From positions 1-20,173 of the forward strand of contig CAYMLQ010000064.1 of assembly GCA_964390795.1 (NCBI GenBank): a stretch of 20,173 nt of DNA, in the 5' to 3' direction. Of the stretch, positions 1-7,358 are shown in pieces; the first letter of the stretch is position 1, and each line of letters opens with the position of its first letter. This DNA is from CAYMLQ01 sp964390795 (GTDB taxonomy: Bacteria; Verrucomicrobiota; Kiritimatiellia; RFP12; UBA1067). The notes under the pieces are model-generated. The model saw only the letters and a program-made list of their open reading frames with translations. It had not been told where the DNA came from and made no database searches. A program made the translations under genes and the position numbers.

Positions 1-1733
1 ACCTCGGGCGTCAGGCGCGTCATCGGCTCCTGTCCGTCCTCGCCGCGCGTGACGTCCAGCAGCACGAGCGAGCCGCCCGTGTTGGCGTGGTGCGCGCCCG
101 CCGTGAAAACGAGCTTGCGCGAGCCCGGAATCGGCCGCGCCTCGAACAGCGTGTTGGGGTTTTCCGTGTAGTTGCCGAAGAGGTGCAGCGGCTGTGTGCC
201 GTCGGGATTCACCCGCCACAGCCCCATGTAAGGCTGGTTGCTGCGGTCGATGTAGTCCCAGCGCGCGTAAATGAGGGCGCCGTCATTCGCCACCGCGGGC
301 GTCCACTCGAACATCTCGAAAGGCGAGATCGTGCGCATGTCCGAACCGTCCGCCCGGATCGTATGCAGCGTATAGATCGCCACCGGCCGATAGGCGTCGC
401 CGCCGCAGCGCACATAGGACTCGGGCAGCTCGGGATTCTCAACCGTCTTGCGCACATCCTCATCCGTGTAGCGCGTCTGCCACCCGCGCCGCGTGGAGAG
501 GAACACGATCCGCCCGTCCGGCAGATACCGCGCATCGAAATCATTGTATTTGCCGAACGTGAGCTGCCGCAGTCCCGTTCCATCTGCATTCATCTCGTAG
601 AGGTGATAGAACGACTCCTCGGGCAGAGCCGACTTGGTCACCTTGTCGCGGTTTTCCGCCAGACCCGGAACAAAGCGGCAGTAGGCGAAAACGATCCGCT
701 TCGCATCCCACGAGAGCATGGGCCGTTGAAAACAGCCTTCAGCGAAACTCGCCGTCAGACACGTCTCTTTGGGTTTGCCCGACTTGAAGTCCTCCAGCAC
801 ATAGATGCCGCCGCCGGGTCGCGACCACCAGCCCAGATACTGGTCAGACATGTGGTAGATCCAACCCGGATCAAGCTGCTTGGTGACCAGCAGCCGGTCG
901 AAGGCCAGCAGCGGATTACGCAGCGCCAGGGTTCGCACGCTCTGTCGCACCGCGATGTAGAGCGCTTGTTGAGCCGCTGCCGAAAGCCCCTTCGTTTGGC
1001 CGATCTGGAGCGTCAGCGCCTTCGCCTCGGCCTCAAACGCCGCCACTTCCACGCCTGCTGAGCGCAGCGCCGCAGCCAGTTTTTCCCCGCGCGCCAGCGA
1101 CTCCCGCGCCGCATCGGCCAGATTCTTTTCCACCGCTGCAGACAGATGGTCCGCCGACCACTCGGAGAGGCTCGACTGCGTGGCCGGCTTATGCAGGGCT
1201 GCGTTTTCCTGCGACCCGGCGGCAAATACCTGCACCTCGTTGAGATGCAGGTACAGCTTCGCCGCGAGCTGCACACGGACATACCGCGCCTCACACCCGC
1301 CGCAGGGAATGGTCAGCGCCGCAGCGCCGTTGCCAAAGGCTCCGCCCTTGTGCTGGTAAACGGTCTGCCAGGTCTGTCCGTCCAGAGAGACAAGCAGGCT
1401 GAGCTTGGCCGCGCGCTCCTGCGCGCCTTGCGCCCGATTATGCACCACCACACGGTCAAATATCAGTGGCGCCTGCAAGTCCACCTGCCACCACGGGTTC
1501 TCCTCCAAATCGGTATGCATGCCCCACGGCTCGTTGACGACGCCGTCCACCGCGCCCGCCGCATCCGCCTCAAGCGTCGCCGACACCGCCTTCTTTGTGC
1601 GCAGGTTCGGCTCTTCCGAAAACCGCAGTTCCACCTGCCGCAGCCAGTCGCGCCGCAAAATCTCTTCGGTCGTCTCTGCGCCAGCAAACAAGAGCCCTAC
1701 GGAAACGCTCACTAACACAAGCCTGATTCGCAT
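1..1733 (-). CDS. Secreted discoidin-domain protein with HZS-alpha-like/WD40-like propeller (C-terminus missing)
   Basis: Reading leftwards from the ATG at 1733 gives 577 residues with no stop before the window edge, so the C-terminus is missing. A purine-rich GGTGGAAAG lies just before the ATG. Residues 1-19 are a plausible signal peptide. Residues about 45-170 look like an F5/8 type C (discoidin) domain (EPWGMHTDLEENPWWQVDLQ near 68-87, YVRVQL near 151). Residues 177-192 (ENAALHKPATQSS) resemble the first strand of a second discoidin domain that does not continue. From about 270 the protein resembles the secreted propeller family related to the middle domain of hydrazine synthase alpha, common in PVC bacteria: NPLLAFDRLL, blades with NADGTGLRQLTFG, YLPDGRIVF, and ALIYARWDYIDRSNQPYMGL. 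No CxxCH haem motif is visible. The role is unknown; carbohydrate or surface binding is inferred from the discoidin domain. Family assignment is fairly sure, function is not. Confidence 0.85.
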   Translation of the reverse strand, partial: MRIRLVLVSVSVGLLFAGAETTEEILRRDWLRQVELRFSEEPNLRTKKAVSATLEADAAGAVDGVVNEPWGMHTDLEENPWWQVDLQAPLIFDRVVVHNRAQGAQERAAKLSLLVSLDGQTWQTVYQHKGGAFGNGAAALTIPCGGCEARYVRVQLAAKLYLHLNEVQVFAAGSQENAALHKPATQSSLSEWSADHLSAAVEKNLADAARESLARGEKLAAALRSAGVEVAAFEAEAKALTLQIGQTKGLSAAAQQALYIAVRQSVRTLALRNPLLAFDRLLVTKQLDPGWIYHMSDQYLGWWSRPGGGIYVLEDFKSGKPKETCLTASFAEGCFQRPMLSWDAKRIVFAYCRFVPGLAENRDKVTKSALPEESFYHLYEMNADGTGLRQLTFGKYNDFDARYLPDGRIVFLSTRRGWQTRYTDEDVRKTVENPELPESYVRCGGDAYRPVAIYTLHTIRADGSDMRTISPFEMFEWTPAVANDGALIYARWDYIDRSNQPYMGLWRVNPDGTQPLHLFGNYTENPNTLFEARPIPGSRKLVFTAGAHHANTGGSLVLLDVTRGEDGQEPMTRLTPE

Positions 1734-1767
1734 CTTTCCACCCCTTTTCCCAAACCATGTTTACGCT

Positions 1768-1795
1768 AGTATGCACAATCTGTGGCGAAATGCAA
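1768..1795 (-). promoter_or_regulatory. Candidate sigma-70 promoter for the discoidin/propeller gene
   Basis: On the minus strand TTGCAT (1795-1790) is followed after 16 bases by CATACT (1773-1768). It lies about 35 bases before the ATG at 1733. Found by eye from consensus only. Confidence 0.4.
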
Positions 1796-1819
1796 ATAGG
1801 CGGAATGTAAAAACCGGCA

Positions 1820-1922
1820 ATCGGTTGGTGACGGGGAGACGCGAGTCTGATGCGTGTTGGGCGCGAATACATGGGAGGGACGAGAGTCTGCTCGTCCGGG
1901 CAAGCAGACGCTTGCCCCTCCC
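1820..1922 (+). repeat. 103-bp palindromic repeat, copy 1
   Basis: This matches 7359-7461 in the same orientation and at the same length. The first 53 bases differ at about 14 positions. The last 50 bases (1873-1922) differ at one position. The 50-base core has outer arms GGGAG and CTCCC enclosing two adjacent hairpins of 8-bp stem and 4-base loop (loops GTCT and AGAC). In this copy the loop-closing pair of the first hairpin is spoiled by an A at 1884. No protein is encoded by it. A REP- or MITE-like element is the likeliest class, by inference. Confidence 0.85.
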
Positions 1923-2000
1923 GCCCGGTTCAAGGCCAAACGATCATCCGAAAACGCGATATCCTCGCAACCCCACCCAACCGATTACCAATAGCCGAGC

Positions 2001-2029
2001 TTGAATGCGACAAAATCAAACACTACACT
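2001..2029 (+). promoter_or_regulatory. Candidate sigma-70 promoter for the GH42-like gene
   Basis: TTGAAT (2001-2006) and TACACT (2024-2029) are separated by 17 bases. The predicted transcript would start near 2036, just ahead of the TGAGGA ribosome binding site (2036-2041), giving a very short leader. Consensus match only. Confidence 0.4.
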
Positions 2030-2050
2030 AACACATGAGGATTTCATTTC

Positions 2051-4015
2051 ATGCGCATTTTGCCCGCGTTTCTCACTCTGATAGCCTGCTCCTTTGCGGC
2101 TGAGACAAAAGCGTCCCTTCGGCCATGGGGCGACCGCTACCGCGTGATTCTCTGGTGCGGAGACACCGTGGCGAAAAACAGAGGCCACACCAACGCGCTC
2201 GCGGCCGCCTGCCGCGAACTGGGCGTCACCACGCTTATGACCGGCCCCGGCGGCGACCCGGTGCCATGGGCCGCCGCTGGTTTCGATTATTACGTCGAAA
2301 ATGTCGTCAGCCCCGGGCTCTGCCTCAAGTTCCGGTCAAATGTCACAGACTGGAACGCCTTTATCACGGCCTGGGCCAAGACGCGCGACCCGAAATCGTT
2401 TGTGCGCGACTACAGCCTCGTCGATCCCCGCTGGCGCGAGAGCGCACGCAGAGACGTGCGTCAGGCTGCCGCCCGACACGCGCCTTTCAGCCCGGTGCTC
2501 TATGACATACGCGACGAACTCTCGGTCACCGTGTCCGCCAACCCGTTCGACTACGACTTCTCTCCGTCTAGCCTCGCCGCCTTCCGTCTCTGGCTCGCGC
2601 GGCGCTACCCCTCGCTCGACGCCCTCAACGCGGCCTGGCTCACCTCGTTTGCCGCGTGGAAGGCGGTCACGCCTTTCTCGACCGACGAGATCAAAGCGCG
2701 CATGGCCGGATGCGCGATGGCCACGGGGCGCACGCCCGACTGGGCCGCCGTGCGCGCCACGCGCTATACGTCAGAGGCGGCGCGAGCCGAACCTTCGCGC
2801 TGGCACCTCGCGCCGTGGTGCGACTTCCGCACCTTTATGGACGACTGCCTGTCCGAGACCTTGGCCGACCTGCGCAGCGCCTCGCATGCGGCCGATCCCG
2901 CCACGCCTGTCGGCATCGAGGGCACGCAGATGCCCAGCGCCTGGGGCGGCTACGACCTCTGGAAACTCTCCCGCGCGCTCGACTGGGTGGAGCCATACGA
3001 CATCACCGCCGCACGCGCGGTCTTCGGCTCCTTCATGCGCGGCAAGCCCCTGCTCGCCACCTACGGCGAAAGCGACCACGTGGCCGTCTCGCGCCGGCTG
3101 TGGCACCTGCTGCTGGAGGGCGACTGCGGCGCGATCCTCTGGTGGAGCGAGGATCTGCTCGAAGGCGAAGGCGACTCGCTGCGCCTCAGCGCCAAAGGCC
3201 GCGCCCTCGCCCCTGTCGTGCGCGAGATGCAGTCGCCCCTCGCGCGTCTGCTGCTGCGCGCGGAACGCCTGTATGATCCGGTTGCCGTCCACTATTCGCA
3301 GCCGTCGATCCAGCTCGCGTGGCTCTTCGAGTCGTTCGGGGACGGTGCGACGTGGCACCGCCGTTTTTCAAGCTACGAGGCCTCGCACAACCGCCACGCC
3401 GCGCTGCGCACCGAACTGTGGCAGCGCCTGCGCGAAGCCGGCTGGTCGCCGCAGTTCGTGTCATACGAAGAGATCGAGAACGACGCGCTCGCCGAGCGAG
3501 GCTTCGAGGCCTGCCTGCTGCCGGACTCGTTCGCGCTCTCAGACCGCGAGGCTCAGGCGCTGCAGCGCTTCGCGAAAGCGCCCGGCAACCGTCTGCTCTA
3601 CACGGGAGAGCCGGGTGTCTTCCTCGCCAACGGCACACCGCGCCACGCCCCCCTCTTCGAGCCCTGCACGCAGGCTGTCGCGCAACTCGTCGCGATGCTT
3701 CCGCCACCCGCCGTGCGCGTTTCCACACCCGACTCCGGCGTAACCGTTTACCGCTACCGCCGGGACAACGACCTGATCTTCGCCCTCGAACAGCGTCAGC
3801 ACGAGCAGACCGGCGAGGACGTGACGCAAAGCGCAACCCCGCTCAAAAAGGGGGCGACAGTGCGCGTCACATTTGACTATAATGATGTCCGTCCCCTATT
3901 GGATTTGCGTACCGGGCAGGCGGTTGGTGCCTCCGGCCACGCCCACGTCGCTGTGCCGTTCGAACGTCCCGTGGTTCTGGGATACTCGATCAGCCTGAGC
4001 GGCGGACAAAGGTGA
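2051..4015 (+). CDS. Exported GH42-like beta-galactosidase-type glycoside hydrolase (putative lipoprotein)
   Basis: The 654-residue product begins with a hydrophobic leader. TLIAC at residues 9-13 fits a lipobox (Cys13), although 12 residues is short for a lipoprotein signal; ordinary cleavage after KA-S near 22 is the alternative. Residues about 30-370 resemble a GH42-type TIM barrel: YDIRDE puts Glu156 where the acid/base would be, ALDWVEPYDI near 310-318 matches the conserved barrel segment, and ATYGE (Glu340) followed by LLLEGDCGAILWWSED matches the nucleophile region. Residues about 408-540 fit the GH42 trimerisation (glutamine-amidotransferase-like) domain, followed by a beta-rich tail. 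The start is set by TGAGGA ten bases upstream. Overall similarity to classical GH42 enzymes is weak, so the sugar released is uncertain. The next gene on the same strand, 252 bp away, encodes GH97, which suggests a joint role in glycan breakdown. Confidence 0.8.
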   Translation: MRILPAFLTLIACSFAAETKASLRPWGDRYRVILWCGDTVAKNRGHTNALAAACRELGVTTLMTGPGGDPVPWAAAGFDYYVENVVSPGLCLKFRSNVTDWNAFITAWAKTRDPKSFVRDYSLVDPRWRESARRDVRQAAARHAPFSPVLYDIRDELSVTVSANPFDYDFSPSSLAAFRLWLARRYPSLDALNAAWLTSFAAWKAVTPFSTDEIKARMAGCAMATGRTPDWAAVRATRYTSEAARAEPSRWHLAPWCDFRTFMDDCLSETLADLRSASHAADPATPVGIEGTQMPSAWGGYDLWKLSRALDWVEPYDITAARAVFGSFMRGKPLLATYGESDHVAVSRRLWHLLLEGDCGAILWWSEDLLEGEGDSLRLSAKGRALAPVVREMQSPLARLLLRAERLYDPVAVHYSQPSIQLAWLFESFGDGATWHRRFSSYEASHNRHAALRTELWQRLREAGWSPQFVSYEEIENDALAERGFEACLLPDSFALSDREAQALQRFAKAPGNRLLYTGEPGVFLANGTPRHAPLFEPCTQAVAQLVAMLPPPAVRVSTPDSGVTVYRYRRDNDLIFALEQRQHEQTGEDVTQSATPLKKGATVRVTFDYNDVRPLLDLRTGQAVGASGHAHVAVPFERPVVLGYSISLSGGQR

Positions 4016-4122
4016 AGGCGTATTTTAGCAGCAATTCTTGTTTTGACTGTTCTGTTCGCAAACAGGCGCGAAATCATGCGCAGGGCGCGTCCGGAGGCCG
4101 CGCGCCGCCCCTGAAAGACGCG

Positions 4123-4156
4123 CCGCGCAAGGTCGCCCGCGACCTCCCGGGCGCGG
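4123..4156. repeat. Inverted repeat between the two glycosidase genes
   Basis: An uninterrupted AGGTCGC/GCGACCT stem with a 2-base CC loop (4130-4145) is flanked by CCGCGC (4123-4128) and GCGCGG (4151-4156), which can extend the stem across a small internal loop. No T-run follows, so it is not a classical terminator. It may be a remnant palindromic repeat or a processing hairpin. Confidence 0.55.
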
Positions 4157-4206
4157 ATATGAGTGAACGGAGATGCCAAAATTAGAATGGCTGGTGTTTC
4201 AGGTAG

Positions 4207-4227
4207 GGCGCTTTCCCCGAAAGCGCC
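4207..4227. repeat. Perfect 9-bp stem, 3-base loop hairpin upstream of the GH97 gene
   Basis: GGCGCTTTC (4207-4215) and GAAAGCGCC (4219-4227) are perfectly complementary around CCC. It ends 40 bases before the GH97 start codon. No uridine tract follows it on either strand. It could be a weak terminator for the GH42-like gene, an mRNA-stabilising 5' hairpin for GH97, or an intergenic palindromic repeat. Confidence 0.6.
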
Positions 4228-4267
4228 GAGTTGGGATTTTGGAGTTAGTAATTAGGAGACCGTTCAC

Positions 4268-6118
4268 ATGAAACAGATTCCACGTACACTCTTCGCCCTC
4301 GCGCTATTCACCGCGGCCGCACAGGCCGCCGACCGCCTGCTCGAGTCGCCAGACAAAGCGGTCCGCGCGGCCATTGACCTTTCGCCCGAGGGCGCGCTCA
4401 CTTACCGCGTGGATTTCAGGGGAAAGCCGGTCATTCTGGCGTCCAAGCTCGGCTTCATGACCGAGGACAAGGCTGACCTCACCTGCGGCTATTCCTTTGT
4501 CTCCGAAGCGCGAACCGCGGTCAACCAGACATGGAAACCGCCCTACGGAGAGCGCTCGCTGGTGACCGACGCCTATCAGGCACTGACGCTCACTCACAAA
4601 ATCAAGGGCACCGGAGACCTGACGCTGACACTCGAATGCCGCGCCTACAACGCCGGCTTTGCTTTCCGCTACGTCTTCCCTAAGCAGACCCTGACACAGC
4701 TCGACGTCGCCAAGGAGAACACCGAGTTCGTCTTCACCGGGGATCACCGCGCCTGGCCGGTCTACAACGCCCAGGGCACCTACAAGCCGACCCGGCTGAG
4801 CGAAGTCAAAGATGGCGCGGAGCGCCCGCTGACCGTCGAGCTGACAGACGGCCCGGTCGTGGCCATCGGCGAGGCCGGGCTGTTCACCTTCGCCCGCATG
4901 AAGTTCGCTCCGCTCACGGGCAAGCCCAACGCGCTCGTCTCGAAGCTCGACGGCAAGGCCGTCCTGCCGCTGCCCGGCGCCACGCCGTGGCGCTTCGTGA
5001 TGGTCGCCGACAACGCGGCCCGCCTGCTGGAGCAGAACGATTTCATCCTCAACCTGAACGAGCCCTCGAAGATCGCCGACACCTCGTGGATCAAGCCCGG
5101 CAAGGTCATCCGTGAAACCTCGCTCACCACCACCGGCGGCAAGGCCTGCGTGGACTTCGCCAAGGTCATGAACCTTCAATACGTGGAGTTCGACGCGGGC
5201 TGGTACGGCCACGAGTACGACGACGCCTCGGACGCCCGCGCGGTCAATCTCGACCCCAAGCGCTCGAAAGGCCCGCTCGACCTACAGGACGTGATCCGCT
5301 ACGGCAAGGAAAAGGGCGTGGGCATCCTGCTCTATGTCAACCGCCGCGAGCTGGAGCGCCGTCTGGACGAACTGTTGCCGCTCTACAAATCCTGGGGCGT
5401 CGCGGGCCTCAAGTACGGCTTCGTCAACGTCGGCAACCAGAAGTGGACCGCGTGGCTGCACGACGCCATCCGCAAGGCGGGCGAGGCCCGCCTGATGATC
5501 GACATACACGACGAGTACCGCCTCACCGGCAACCAGCGAACCTGGCCCAACGTCATGACCGTCGAAGGGATCAGCGGCAACGAGGAGATGCCCGAGTCGC
5601 CCCACAACTGCACCCTGCCCTTCACGCGCTACCTCTGCGGACCCGGCGACTACACGCCGTGCTGGTACAACGGCCGCGTCAAGAACACCCGCGCCCACCA
5701 GCTCGCGCTTCCTGCGGTGTATTACAGCCCGTGGCAATTCCTCTTCTGGTACGACAACCCCGGCATGTACAAGGCTGACCCTGAGCTGGACTTCTGGCGG
5801 CAGATCCCCACAGTCTGGGACGACACGAAGGTGCTGAACGCCAAGATTGGCGCCTATGCCACGGTCGCCCGCCGCAGCGGCGGAGACTGGTTCGTGGGCT
5901 CGATCAACGCGCTGGAGCGCCGCACGCTGGCCATCCCGCTGACGTTCCTGACGCCCGGCAAGAAGTACACCGCGCAGATCTACAGCGACGCCGCGCCGGA
6001 CGGAGCGGACCGCACGAAAGTGGCCTGCGCGACGCGCGAGGTGACCTCGTCCGACACAATTACCGCCGACCTGGCCAGCAACGGCGGCCACGCCATCCGC
6101 CTCGTTCCGCTGAAGTAG
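4268..6118 (+). CDS. Secreted glycoside hydrolase family 97 (alpha-glucosidase/alpha-galactosidase type)
   Basis: The 616-residue product has a clear Sec signal (residues 1-21, cut near AQA-AD) and an AGGAGA ribosome binding site (4254-4259). The architecture is GH97: N-terminal beta-supersandwich (about 25-265; LLESPDKAVRAAIDL, AYNAGFAFRYVFP), TIM barrel (about 270-520; YVEFDAGWYG at 305-314, GVAGLKYGFVNVGNQ at 377-391, MIDIHDEYRLTGNQRTWPNV at 410-429, TVEGISGNEE at 431-440) and a C-terminal beta domain (about 530-616). From family knowledge, retaining GH97 enzymes carry an Asp nucleophile in the K-x-D-F segment. Here that position appears to be Gly384, while acidic residues Asp415, Glu416, Glu433 and Glu439 are kept. 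This fits the inverting, SusB-like branch, i.e. alpha-glucoside cleavage with calcium, but that is an alignment by eye. Its stop is one base from the stop of the convergent lipoprotein gene. Confidence 0.92.
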   Translation: MKQIPRTLFALALFTAAAQAADRLLESPDKAVRAAIDLSPEGALTYRVDFRGKPVILASKLGFMTEDKADLTCGYSFVSEARTAVNQTWKPPYGERSLVTDAYQALTLTHKIKGTGDLTLTLECRAYNAGFAFRYVFPKQTLTQLDVAKENTEFVFTGDHRAWPVYNAQGTYKPTRLSEVKDGAERPLTVELTDGPVVAIGEAGLFTFARMKFAPLTGKPNALVSKLDGKAVLPLPGATPWRFVMVADNAARLLEQNDFILNLNEPSKIADTSWIKPGKVIRETSLTTTGGKACVDFAKVMNLQYVEFDAGWYGHEYDDASDARAVNLDPKRSKGPLDLQDVIRYGKEKGVGILLYVNRRELERRLDELLPLYKSWGVAGLKYGFVNVGNQKWTAWLHDAIRKAGEARLMIDIHDEYRLTGNQRTWPNVMTVEGISGNEEMPESPHNCTLPFTRYLCGPGDYTPCWYNGRVKNTRAHQLALPAVYYSPWQFLFWYDNPGMYKADPELDFWRQIPTVWDDTKVLNAKIGAYATVARRSGGDWFVGSINALERRTLAIPLTFLTPGKKYTAQIYSDAAPDGADRTKVACATREVTSSDTITADLASNGGHAIRLVPLK

Positions 6119-6119
6119 C

Positions 6120-6563
6120 CTACTTGGCCAGTTCCAAGCGACGCACCGTGACGATCCGTTCGGTGACGATCGGATCGTCCTCGTCTGAACGCAGCGCTTT
6201 CAATATCGGCACGCTGTCCAGCACATCGGCGGCAGCCTTCAGGGTCTCGTCGACCTGCGGGTCCGCGTCGAACGTAACCTGCTTCAGCGTCCCCTCGTCC
6301 GTGAGGGAGACGCTGAATTGCGTTGAGCTGAACCAACCCTGCTTCACGTTGATATCGTAAGCCACACCCAAAGGCAGGACGGAGACCGTCTCGACCGTCT
6401 GCCTGAACCCGCTTTTCCGCGTGATCTCCTTGACCACGACGCAACTGACCGGCTCCCGCACGCGAACGCCGCGGGGCGTCGCGTGAGTGGCCTCGTGAAA
6501 TTCAAGACTCGCACAGCCCGACACCATGACCCCCACAAAACCTGCCATCATATAGCGCATCAT
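6120..6563 (-). CDS. Small lipoprotein of unknown function
   Basis: The product has 147 residues from the ATG at 6563. This start, rather than an in-frame one 54 bases upstream, is chosen because a perfect AAGGAGG (6575-6569) lies five bases before it and the peptide then opens with a lipoprotein signal: MMRYMM, a hydrophobic core, then V-S-G-C with Cys17. The mature part (about 130 residues) is mixed alpha/beta with no family I recognise. Segments such as SVLPLGVAYDINVKQGWFSSTQFSVSL and VTERIVTVRRLELAK suggest beta strands, as in small periplasmic or outer-membrane-anchored proteins. The membrane protein gene 60 bp upstream on the same strand may be co-transcribed. Confidence 0.82.
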   Translation of the reverse strand: MMRYMMAGFVGVMVSGCASLEFHEATHATPRGVRVREPVSCVVVKEITRKSGFRQTVETVSVLPLGVAYDINVKQGWFSSTQFSVSLTDEGTLKQVTFDADPQVDETLKAAADVLDSVPILKALRSDEDDPIVTERIVTVRRLELAK

Positions 6564-6623
6564 AGCAACCTCCTTGTTATACGAAACACGTGTTCTCCAA
6601 CGCCACAACAGTCCCACAGCGAG

Positions 6624-7256
6624 TCATGCCACCAGCAGCATCACTCCGATCAAGGTACACGCCGCCAAAACACATCCTAAGCTCGCAAGCGGTAACTTGC
6701 GGTACTCCGTGATCGTTAACAGGGGCATGGTGCATGTGACCACGCCTATCACGAACAGCGCTTGCTCAGGGAGCTTCTGCATGAGTCCACCTGGAACATG
6801 TTGACCGGCAAAGGCCAACACGGCAATACCTGTCGGCAGAAGCGCAATGGCGAAAAAACACCAGACCCCAGCCTGAAGCCACTTGGCTTTCGCGGTGACG
6901 GCATGAACGCGGAGCGCGCTTCCCATCCCCAGCGCGAACCCCAGTGCTCCGCAGAGCGGCGCCAGATCAGCAAACTCGAACCAGATCCAAATGCCGGCGT
7001 ATTGGCCAACCGTGGCAAAAAAGTAGGTGAAAACAAAGGCGTAGCAGACCAGGCTGGAGATGGCCGCGCCAAGCGGCTTCCAGCGCGCAAGGAGCGCGAG
7101 CAACACAAAGACGACACCCACATAAAACATGATCTCATGCTGCCAGACATTCGGCCAGGCATCTACTTTATGCCGGACACAGTCCAGCCCGATTCTGACA
7201 AGCGCCGCCGCAAACAACCAGTACGACACAACGCTCGGCGATACGTTTCGTTGCAT
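6624..7256 (-). CDS. Multi-pass membrane protein of unknown function
   Basis: The product has 210 residues from the ATG at 7256, which is preceded by AAAGGA at six bases. An in-frame ATG at 7280 would add eight residues but has no spaced ribosome binding site and lies at the predicted transcription start. About six hydrophobic helices are visible (in 218-residue numbering near 16-32, 49-65, 70-90, 105-125, 137-158, 174-190 and 197-218, of which one may be non-spanning). Aromatic clusters (YAGIWIWFEF) and few charges are typical of a small integral inner-membrane protein. I recognise no family motif. Base composition looks less GC-rich than the flanking enzymes (two 60-base lines I counted gave 58% and 53%). 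It lies just upstream of the lipoprotein gene on the same strand, so the two may act together. Confidence 0.75.
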   Translation of the reverse strand: MQRNVSPSVVSYWLFAAALVRIGLDCVRHKVDAWPNVWQHEIMFYVGVVFVLLALLARWKPLGAAISSLVCYAFVFTYFFATVGQYAGIWIWFEFADLAPLCGALGFALGMGSALRVHAVTAKAKWLQAGVWCFFAIALLPTGIAVLAFAGQHVPGGLMQKLPEQALFVIGVVTCTMPLLTITEYRKLPLASLGCVLAACTLIGVMLLVA

Positions 7257-7286
7257 AAACAGTCCTTTAGGCACAAACATCTCTTA

Positions 7287-7315
7287 GCAATATTCAGCTA
7301 AATAAACGTTCTCAA
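7287..7315 (-). promoter_or_regulatory. Weak candidate promoter for the membrane protein gene
   Basis: On the minus strand TTGAGA (7315-7310) and TATTGC (7292-7287) are 17 bases apart. The -10 match is poor. The implied start near 7280 favours translation from 7256. Confidence 0.25.
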
Positions 7316-7358
7316 AATCGAGCAGACTAATCAAGCGCTTTCGTTCGCACCCAGAGAC

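Larger units (their letters stand above)
1734..2050. other. Divergent intergenic region
   Basis: These 317 bases separate two divergently transcribed secreted-protein genes. They hold a candidate promoter for each gene (1768-1795 minus, 2001-2029 plus) and one copy of the 103-bp palindromic repeat (1820-1922). I see no credible small gene: short open frames here have no ribosome binding site and overlap the repeat. Confidence 0.7.

Noticed and set aside
87..1061. A 324-codon open frame on the plus strand
   Set aside because: It is antisense to the discoidin/propeller gene, whose protein has recognisable domains through the whole stretch.
1873..1922. The palindromic repeat as a rho-independent terminator
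   Set aside because: No T-run follows on either strand, copy 1 lies between divergent promoters where a terminator makes little sense, and the homology extends 53 bp beyond the hairpin.
2301..3743. A 480-codon open frame on the plus strand overlapping the GH42-like gene
   Set aside because: Ser/Arg/Pro/Ala-rich frame-shifted reading of a GC-rich gene; no ribosome binding site and no domain.
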